Assembly: GCA_945486445.1 (NCBI GenBank) | Contig: CALYTD010000072.1 | Coordinates: 1-6,426 of the forward strand | Length of the DNA stretch: 6,426 nt | Direction: 5' to 3' | From: an uncultured Prevotellaceae bacterium | GTDB taxonomy: Bacteria; Bacteroidota; Bacteroidia; Bacteroidales; Bacteroidaceae | Part shown: piece after piece, positions 1-4,892 of the stretch | Position numbering within the stretch: the first letter of the stretch is position 1 | How the letters are laid out: every line of letters begins with the position of its first letter | Notes under the pieces: generated by a model | Seen by the model: only the letters and a program-made list of their open reading frames with translations | Told to the model about the DNA's origin: nothing | Database searches by the model: none | Program-made: the position numbers and the translations under genes

Positions 1-623
1 TCTCCTACGTAATCGGCAGCGGACGCAAGACTTATCTCGTGCCGGGACGCAACCTTTGCACCGTTGGCACGTACCGCGATGTCATGAAATGGCCGAAGAG
101 GGACAAGCGACCGGCAGGCGGAAGGCTCTCACTCATAACTTTCGACTGGCTCTCCCCCTACGTGATAGAGCGCGTGAAAGTGGGTTTGCAGACGTTGTTG
201 GAGATGCAGGAGGAACAAGGTTACGAGGCAGAAGAGTACGAGGCGCCGGGATTCTGCATCAAGGCCTCATCCTTGCAACACGGAATACACTTCTACAAAC
301 TGGCTCTGCGTATGTACGGCAACGCCAACAAGACGAGCGAATGGACAGACCTGCTGGGGCTGCTGACACCTACCGACGCCCTGGACCAGTTGAAGGAAGA
401 CCTTATGAACGGCGACATTGACGATGTGGAGACACTGGAAAACCGTTTCCGGGACATCTACGAGAGTTACGAACAGTGGAAAGGCTTTTCGGAGAACGAG
501 GCTGTATGCGAGCAGGCTCACGAGGAATGGCTGACAGCGATACGCCGTGATGCGGAACGGGAGTATGAGATGGGCGACGTGAGTGAGGAGCAGATAACGG
601 AGTTCATCAACGGAATACACTGA
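1..623 (+). CDS. Conserved Bacteroidetes protein, probable DUF4954-type (C-terminal part, 5' end outside window)
   Basis: The frame is open from base 3 to the TGA at 621-623 and shows 206 residues. The first in-window start (GTG at 39) is preceded by uninterrupted coding (SYVIGSGRKTYL), so the gene most likely begins upstream. The visible start has short beta-strand-like turns (VIGSGRKTYLVPGRNLCTVGTYRD), followed by a basic WPKRDKR stretch. The rest is an acidic, mainly helical tail rich in E, D, W and Y (for example LENRFRDIYESYEQWKGF) ending in EFINGIH. I recall this arrangement, a hexapeptide-like beta-helix followed by GTYRD..KWPKRDKR and a helical C-terminus, from DUF4954 proteins of Bacteroidetes, which are about 650 residues long with no established role. 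No catalytic motif, signal peptide or membrane segment is visible in this part. The stop codon touches the first unit of a repeat array. The family name is from memory and moderately certain; that it is a real gene is very likely. Confidence 0.75.
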   Translation, partial: SYVIGSGRKTYLVPGRNLCTVGTYRDVMKWPKRDKRPAGGRLSLITFDWLSPYVIERVKVGLQTLLEMQEEQGYEAEEYEAPGFCIKASSLQHGIHFYKLALRMYGNANKTSEWTDLLGLLTPTDALDQLKEDLMNGDIDDVETLENRFRDIYESYEQWKGFSENEAVCEQAHEEWLTAIRRDAEREYEMGDVSEEQITEFINGIH

Positions 624-710
624 CAAAAGGGTGCTGATTATCTTGCAAAAGGGTGCTGGTTACACTGTAAACAGGCCTCTTTCGCAAGGTAATCAGCACC
701 CTTTTACAAT
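623..710. repeat. Four phased 22-bp repeat units (array 1)
   Basis: Units start at 623, 645, 667 and 689, exactly 22 bp apart. The shared pattern is G[CT]AAAAGGG at positions 1-9, six variable bases, T[TC]AC at 16-19, then three variable bases. The first two units agree at 17 of 22 positions; the third and fourth are degenerate but keep GTAA at the start and T[TC][AG]C at 16-19. The end of one unit and the start of the next form a small dyad, clearest at 660-670 (TTAC, three bases, GTAA). The first unit begins on the last base of the upstream stop codon. The same unit recurs at 3940-4100. The function is unknown. Confidence 0.72.
625..705 (+). terminator. Long hairpin directly after the first gene, possible terminator
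   Basis: Bases 625-640 (AAAAGGGTGCTGATTA) are perfectly complementary to 690-705. Pairing continues inward to 651/679 with one T-G pair and one mismatch, giving about 27 bp with a 27-base loop. The hairpin starts two bases after the TGA at 621-623, and the right arm ends in CTTTTAC. The T-run is short and lies inside the stem, so this is not a textbook intrinsic terminator. It could equally act as a 3'-end stabiliser, or simply reflect the dyad-rich 22-bp repeat it is built from. Confidence 0.45.
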
Positions 711-763
711 GGCAACAGACATCAAACGAATCAGAAACACATAAAACATAAAAGGAAACAGAG

Positions 764-3679
764 ATGAACATGAAACGCTGGATGTTATATATAACGTGCA
801 CACTGTGCCTTGTGCTTACGGCAACAGCAAAGGAATACCGGTACGACAGCGTGAAAGGCGACCCCATGCAGACACGCATCTACACCCTCGGCAACGGTCT
901 GCGGGTGTATCTCTCGGTAAACAAAGAGGAGCCGCGGGTGACTGCCCACATAGCCGTGAACACAGGTTCAAGGAACGACCCGGCAGAGACAACGGGCTTG
1001 GCGCACTATCTTGAGCACCTGATGTTCAAGGGTTCAAAACTGTTCGGCACCACAGACTACGCCAAAGAGGCCCCACTCCTGCAAAAGATAAGTGACCTCT
1101 ACGAGGAGCACCGCAGCCTCACAGACCCGGAACAGCGCCGGAGGAAGTACCACGAGATAGACTCCGTGTCGCAGATCGCGGCCCAATACAACATCCCCAA
1201 CGAGTATGACAAGATGATGTCAGCCATAGGCAGCATAGGGACTAACGCATACACGTCATACGATGTCACCTGTTACGTGGAGAACATACCGGCAAACGAG
1301 ATAGAACGCTGGTGCCTGTTGCAGAGCGACAGATTCCAAAACATGGTGATGAGAGGCTTCCACACGGAACTGGAAGCGGTGTACGAGGAGAAGAACATAT
1401 CCATGACCAAGGACGGAAGGAAGTCCACCGAGGCGATGATGCGCCTCCTGTTCCCCACCCACCCGTATGGCACGCAGACCACAATAGGCACGCAAGAACA
1501 CCTGAAAAACCCGTCACAGGTCAACATACGCAACTATTTCAACAAGTATTACGTGCCCAACAACATTGCCATCTGCATGGCAGGCGACCTCAATCCCGAC
1601 AGCACCATCGCGCTGATAGACCGCTATTTCGGCTCATGGAAGCCCGGAACAGACACCGCTCCGCGCGCTTTCGCACCGTTGCCGCCACTCACTTCGCCGA
1701 AAGACACCACCGTATTGGGGCACGAAACGGAGCACGTCATCCTCGGATGGCGGCTGAACGGAGCGTCATCTCTGCAAAACGACACCATAACCATGGTCGA
1801 TATGTTGCTCTCCAACGGCGATGTGGGCCTCATTGACATTGACCTCAACCAGAAAATGAGGGTTCTCGGCGCAGGCTCCGGCATCTGGGGACTGAAAGAT
1901 TACAGCCTCTTCATGTTCCAAGGCATACCTAACGAGGGCCAGACTCTTGAAGAAGTGCGTGACCTTCTGCTCGCAGAACTGGGCAAAATAAAACGTGGTG
2001 AATGGGACGAGAGCCTCATACACAGCATCGTTCTCAATAAAAAACTGGAGCAACAAAAAGCCCTCGACGACAACAAGGCGCGTGTGTCGGACATGGTTGA
2101 CAGCTACATCAACGGCACACCATGGGCACAACAGGTGCAACAGACGGACAGATTGGCACGCCTTACCAAGGCAGACATAATGAAATGGGCTAATGAACAC
2201 CTTGCCGACGGCTACGTATGTGTGTATAAACGCAAGGGGGAAGACACCACGATAGTGAAGATTGACAAGCCGGAGATAACGGCAATACCGAGCAACCGCG
2301 ACCTGAAAAGCGCCTTCCTCGATAACTTCCAGAACAGAAAGGTGGAGCCAATACACCCGCAATTCGTTGACTTCAAGAAGGAACTGACCTTCGGTAACAC
2401 CAAGAACGGGCTGCCGGTGATATACAAACAGAACACGCAGGACGAGCGGTTCACACTCACTTACCGCTTCGACTGCGGCTCTGAGGCGGACAAACGCTAT
2501 GGCATTGCCGCAGACCTGACATCGCTTTTCGGCACGGAGACGGCGACCGCGGAGGAGATAAAGCGCAAGTTCTACGACATAGCGTGCTCTTATTCCGTGA
2601 ATGTAACGGCAAAGAACATCGCCATCAGCCTCAGCGGATTGCAGGAAAACATGCCTGCGGCAGTGCGAATGCTTGAAGACTTCATACAGAACATGAAGCC
2701 CGACACCGCCGTTTACAACCAATATGTGGAGCAGGTGATGAAAAGTCGCATGGAAACCCGCACAAACCAGAACGCCTGTTACAACGCCCTCGTCAACTAT
2801 GGGCTGTATGGCGCGCACAATCCGATAACCGATTCCCCGTCGCCGGCAATGCTCCGCGGCACCAATCCTAAGTTATATACCGACCTGCTGAGAGGGCTTT
2901 CCGGCATGAAGCATCAGGTATTGTACTGGGGACCGGCATCGCTTAAAGAGGTATCTGCCATCATCAGCAAGCACCACCGCACGCCGAAACGGCTTACGGA
3001 GGTGCCGGTCAACAAGCCATACAAGCGTATTGCCACCACCAGCACGGAGGTATTGGTGGCTCCTTACAAGGCGAAGAACATCAATATGCGCATGATTCAC
3101 AACGGGAACACACCGTTCTCCGTTGACAGAAAGCCACTGATAATGACCTTCAACGAGTACTTCGGCGGCTCAATGAACGCCATAGTGTTCCAGGAACTGC
3201 GCGAGGCAAGGGGACTGGCGTATAACGCTTGGGCGTCATACGTCACTCCGCAAAGAACCGACGAGACGGAATATTACCAGCAACACATCATCTCGCAGAG
3301 CGACAAGATGATGGACTGCATACGTGTTTTCAAGGAGATCACCGACACACTGCCGCAGTCGCAGACCTTGTTCAGCACCGCACAGAACAGTCTTTTGAAG
3401 ACAATAGCGGCATCACGCACCACAAAATTCGGCGTGATAAGCAAGTATCTCAGCGCGAAAGACATGGGTATAGACTACGACATCAACCGCCTTTACTTCG
3501 AGAAAGTGCCCGCACTGACGCTCAACGACATCGTTAACTTTGAGCAGGACAACATAAAGGGCAAGCCGATGAGGTATCTTATACTTGGCGACGAGAATGA
3601 CCTCGACATGGAATCTCTTGCCAAACTCGGCACGGTACGCCGGCTTTCGCTCGACGACATATTCCCCGCATACAAGTAG
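764..3679 (+). CDS. Secreted M16 family zinc metallopeptidase (insulinase/pitrilysin-like), two-domain
   Basis: This 971-residue protein should act in the periplasm or envelope as a zinc peptidase degrading peptides. Residues 1-22 look like a signal peptide (KRW, hydrophobic TCTLCLVLTA, then ATA before KE) with no usable lipobox. The N-terminal M16 domain carries the inverted zinc motif HYLEH at 81-85 (H81 and H85 ligands, E84 catalytic). The third ligand is probably E209 in ELEAVYEEKN, with the assisting E202 seven residues before it, as in pitrilysin. The spacing from H85 to E209 is about 124 residues instead of the usual 76 or so, because of a charged helical insert at about 101-155. The second half (from about 550) has an M16-like core where HxxEH is replaced by DLTSLFG (584-590). 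It also holds the C-terminal signature RExRGLAY (813-820). The length resembles PqqL-like two-domain members. The start at 764 has weak AAAGGAAA upstream; ATG 770 is an alternative that also keeps the signal peptide. I see no TAnnTTTG promoter in the gap before it. The substrate is unknown. Confidence 0.95.
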   Translation: MNMKRWMLYITCTLCLVLTATAKEYRYDSVKGDPMQTRIYTLGNGLRVYLSVNKEEPRVTAHIAVNTGSRNDPAETTGLAHYLEHLMFKGSKLFGTTDYAKEAPLLQKISDLYEEHRSLTDPEQRRRKYHEIDSVSQIAAQYNIPNEYDKMMSAIGSIGTNAYTSYDVTCYVENIPANEIERWCLLQSDRFQNMVMRGFHTELEAVYEEKNISMTKDGRKSTEAMMRLLFPTHPYGTQTTIGTQEHLKNPSQVNIRNYFNKYYVPNNIAICMAGDLNPDSTIALIDRYFGSWKPGTDTAPRAFAPLPPLTSPKDTTVLGHETEHVILGWRLNGASSLQNDTITMVDMLLSNGDVGLIDIDLNQKMRVLGAGSGIWGLKDYSLFMFQGIPNEGQTLEEVRDLLLAELGKIKRGEWDESLIHSIVLNKKLEQQKALDDNKARVSDMVDSYINGTPWAQQVQQTDRLARLTKADIMKWANEHLADGYVCVYKRKGEDTTIVKIDKPEITAIPSNRDLKSAFLDNFQNRKVEPIHPQFVDFKKELTFGNTKNGLPVIYKQNTQDERFTLTYRFDCGSEADKRYGIAADLTSLFGTETATAEEIKRKFYDIACSYSVNVTAKNIAISLSGLQENMPAAVRMLEDFIQNMKPDTAVYNQYVEQVMKSRMETRTNQNACYNALVNYGLYGAHNPITDSPSPAMLRGTNPKLYTDLLRGLSGMKHQVLYWGPASLKEVSAIISKHHRTPKRLTEVPVNKPYKRIATTSTEVLVAPYKAKNINMRMIHNGNTPFSVDRKPLIMTFNEYFGGSMNAIVFQELREARGLAYNAWASYVTPQRTDETEYYQQHIISQSDKMMDCIRVFKEITDTLPQSQTLFSTAQNSLLKTIAASRTTKFGVISKYLSAKDMGIDYDINRLYFEKVPALTLNDIVNFEQDNIKGKPMRYLILGDENDLDMESLAKLGTVRRLSLDDIFPAYK

Positions 3680-3681
3680 GA

Positions 3682-3756
3682 GGTTTTAGGTTAGAGGTTG
3701 GAGGTTGAAGGTTTTTGGTCATTGAACCTATAACCTAAAACCCAAAACCTTCAACC
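3682..3756. repeat. GGTT-rich interleaved inverted repeats after the M16 gene
   Basis: The sequence starts three bases after the TAG and is a degenerate GGTT/AGGTT run followed by its complement. Two arm pairs interleave. Arm A (3682-3699) complements A' (3725-3742) at 17 of 18 positions. Arm B (3703-3719) complements B' (3740-3756) at 16 of 17. The order is A-B-A'-B', so the A and B hairpins compete, or in principle form a pseudoknot. The position suggests transcript termination or 3'-end protection for the M16 mRNA, but there is no clean T-tract after either stem. Similar GGTTAGAGGTT-like runs are, from memory, common between Bacteroidales genes. Confidence 0.7.
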
Positions 3757-3791
3757 TTTATCATACGCATGACACAAACCAAAAAGCAACC

Positions 3792-3822
3792 AAAACCCCA
3801 TTTCTAATGACAATGTGGTTTT
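3792..3822 (+). terminator. Small hairpin with T-run, weak terminator candidate
   Basis: AAAACCCCAT (3792-3801) pairs with ATGTGGTTTT (3813-3822) at 9 of 10 positions around an 11-base loop. The T-run 3818-3823 lies mostly within the stem. It is about 110 bases after the M16 stop codon. The GC content of the stem is low, so a chance palindrome in AT-rich DNA is quite possible. Confidence 0.25.
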
Positions 3823-3939
3823 TACACACCGCAGGAGAATCGCATAAAAGCAACAAGGCAAATCTTTTTCTGAAATATCGCAAGCTTTTTACATTTCTAC
3901 AACTTACTAATAACTAACCACTTAAAACCCAGAACTAAC

Positions 3940-4100
3940 ACAAAGCGTTCTTTTTCACCGCACAAAAGCATACGAATCACACAATGAAACGGCCTCTTTT
4001 ACCCGGTAAAAGGGCGTTAATCACATGGTAAAAGGGTTGCTTTCACACCGCAAAGGCTTTTTTCCGCCACTGTAAAGCGCAAAAGACGGCTTTTCACTTT
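3940..4100. repeat. Seven phased 22-bp repeat units (array 2)
   Basis: Units begin at 3940, 3962, 3984, 4006, 4028 and 4050, all exactly 22 bp apart. A seven-base partial unit (GTAAAGC, 4072-4078) is followed by a last full unit at 4079. Positions 4-5 are AA in all seven, and position 16-19 is T[TC]AC in six of seven. The start is G[CT]AAA or A[CT]AAA in most, and the middle is highly variable. At 3996-4012 the unit boundary is a perfect dyad: CTTTTAC, three bases, GTAAAAG. Possible degenerate units extend left to about 3858 but are not convincing. The unit is the same as in the array at 623-710. It is not a CRISPR, because repeats abut with no spacers. Confidence 0.7.
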
Positions 4101-4147
4101 GCCGCAATCAATTATTAACTGTATAGTGGTTGAGGATTTCAAAAAAT

Positions 4148-4185
4148 CAATGTGTCACCACAACAGAGGTATTCCTGACACATTG
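4148..4185. repeat. 10-bp perfect inverted repeat
   Basis: CAATGTGTCA (4148-4157) is the exact reverse complement of TGACACATTG (4176-4185), with an 18-base loop. It stands just upstream of the GTAGAGAC palindromic element. It could be a hairpin in RNA or a remnant of another small element. No T-tract follows on either strand and no function is evident. Confidence 0.5.
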
Positions 4186-4195
4186 CCACAGTGTG

Positions 4196-4278
4196 TGTAG
4201 AGACAATGTACCACATCATCCCGGCAAAAGAACAGGCCTAACGTCGGCAGGGAGACGATGTGGTACATCGTCTCTACA
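4196..4278. mobile_element. REP/MITE-like element with TGTAGAGAC ends
   Basis: The left arm 4196-4222 (TGTAGAGACAATGTACCACA...) is complementary to the right arm 4250-4278 apart from two substitutions and one extra base; the loop is 27 bases. The right arm is itself a palindrome: GAGACGATGT, GGT, ACATCGTCTC (4252-4274). The left arm is a decayed version of the same palindrome (7 of 10 pairs). It thus looks like two head-to-head copies of one small palindrome, as in BIME/REP pairs. GTAGAGAC...GTCTCTAC palindromes are, from memory, widespread intergenic repeats in Bacteroidetes and cyanobacteria. There is no coding capacity and no clear target-site duplication. Mobility would depend on an enzyme encoded elsewhere. 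Confidence 0.6.
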
Positions 4279-4323
4279 ACATTATCGCCCAAGACATCGC
4301 CATGCGATTGGCGGGAGACCTCT

Positions 4324-4734
4324 TCACTTCAAGGCTATAACCTCTATGCCCGGGTTCACTTTCAGCAGTTCCTTTATGAACTCATCCTGCCGCACCGGCG
4401 AGATAAGAATCTCGTCATACTTGCCATAAGAGATGCGGATGCGCCGCATTGACATTGCCGGAGCCGACATGAAGGAACCGGACGGCTCTATCCTTTTGAT
4501 GGCACTGATGTCTATCCTCGCCAACACGACGTATGCACGCACGGCCAATGTGCCGCCCTCAATGATGTACTCGCAGCGCAACATCAACACATAAAGCGCA
4601 AAAAACACTGCCGCCACAGCAATATGCGTGGCCGTACAACTGTGGTACAGCACCGCCGCCTCTATGGCGGCAAGCGCAAACACGGACATGATGACAACCG
4701 TGCCATAACGCGACCTGTAAACTTTCCTCTCCAT
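4324..4734 (-). CDS. Small membrane protein with bacterial PH-like domain
   Basis: The product has 136 residues if translation starts at ATG 4734. The frame is open further upstream (to an ATG at 4824), but those codons lie across and beyond the promoter at 4759-4790, so the shorter start, giving MERKVYRSRYG, is chosen. Two hydrophobic segments follow (about 11-31 and 35-53), forming a membrane hairpin. Residues about 54-130 look like a small cytoplasmic beta domain with the run I..I..IEPS (76-85), SAPAMSMRRIRI (90-101), YGKYDEILISP (103-113), FI..L (119-123) and NP (127-128). This pattern matches the bacterial PH domain formerly called DUF1200 (bPH_4), as I recall it. The function of such proteins is not known; a regulatory or structural membrane role is only a guess. 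It is transcribed divergently from the fumarase gene and convergently with the M16 gene. The leader would be about 20 bases. Confidence 0.82.
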   Translation of the reverse strand: MERKVYRSRYGTVVIMSVFALAAIEAAVLYHSCTATHIAVAAVFFALYVLMLRCEYIIEGGTLAVRAYVVLARIDISAIKRIEPSGSFMSAPAMSMRRIRISYGKYDEILISPVRQDEFIKELLKVNPGIEVIALK

Positions 4735-4758
4735 AACAACATTGTTTTGTTGACATTG

Positions 4759-4790
4759 CAAAGGTAAGCAAAAAAACATTATTAAACAAA
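4759..4790 (-). promoter_or_regulatory. Bacteroidetes promoter for the PH-domain gene
   Basis: Read on the minus strand, TTTG (4790-4787) is followed after 20 bases by TACCTTTG (4766-4759). Together they match the -33 TTTG / -7 TAnnTTTG consensus of the Bacteroidetes primary sigma factor. Transcription should start near 4753, about 20 bases before ATG 4734. This placement is the main reason for rejecting the longer open frame as the true start. Confidence 0.7.
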
Positions 4791-4815
4791 CTATCCGGGA
4801 AAAAACACCGATTAA

Positions 4816-4847
4816 CTTGCACAATCAAAACAAATAAAGTAAATTTG
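4816..4847 (+). promoter_or_regulatory. Bacteroidetes promoter for fumarase
   Basis: CTTG (4816-4819, three of four to TTTG) is followed after 20 bases by a perfect -7 element TAAATTTG (4840-4847). The predicted transcript start is near 4853, giving a roughly 40-base A-rich leader before ATG 4893. The in-frame ATG at 4851 lies at or before this start point, so it should not be used. The element sits back to back with the minus-strand promoter, with 25 bp between the two -33 boxes. Confidence 0.72.
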
Positions 4848-4892
4848 CAGATGGAAATAGAAACAAAACAACAATATAACCTAACAACAAAT

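Larger units (their letters stand above)
3680..4323. other. 644-bp intergenic region packed with repeats
   Basis: I find no credible gene here. The short open frames lack any recognisable protein character and run through inverted repeats. In order, the region holds GGTT-rich complementary arms (3682-3756), a small hairpin (3792-3822), AT-rich DNA with little structure (about 3823-3939), the 22-bp phased array (3940-4100), a 10-bp inverted repeat (4148-4185) and a REP/MITE-like palindromic pair (4196-4278). It lies between the convergent ends of the M16 gene (+) and the PH-domain gene (-), so it must contain the 3' ends of both transcripts. Confidence 0.8.

Noticed and set aside
39..41. GTG as the start of the first gene
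   Set aside because: The frame is open upstream to the window edge with protein-like sequence continuous with the downstream part, so the gene is best read as 5'-truncated by the window.
1312..1836. 174-residue plus-strand frame overlapping the M16 gene
   Set aside because: H/R/P-rich composition is typical of a shifted frame of the peptidase, and the M16 frame has clear motifs through this interval.
1766..2818. 350-residue open frame on the minus strand inside the M16 gene
   Set aside because: It lies wholly within a well-supported peptidase gene, is rich in V, C, H and R in the manner of an antisense shadow, and shows no recognisable domain or promoter.
3940..4100. CRISPR array
   Set aside because: The 22-bp units abut directly, are degenerate, have no unique spacers and no cas genes are near.
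4298..4313. CGCCA/TGGCG hairpin after the PH-domain gene as its terminator
   Set aside because: The stem is only 5 bp with no T-tract on the minus strand; chance occurrence is likely.
4130..4429. 99-residue plus-strand open frame in the intergenic region
   Set aside because: It reads through both the 10-bp inverted repeat and the REP-like palindrome and into the antisense of the PH-domain gene; it has no domain or promoter.
4735..4824. 30-residue N-terminal extension of the PH-domain protein
   Set aside because: These codons overlap the minus-strand promoter, so they should not be transcribed from it.
4851..4853. ATG in frame upstream of the fumarase start
   Set aside because: It sits three bases after the -7 box, at or before the expected transcription start, and would add a non-conserved Q/N/T-rich extension.
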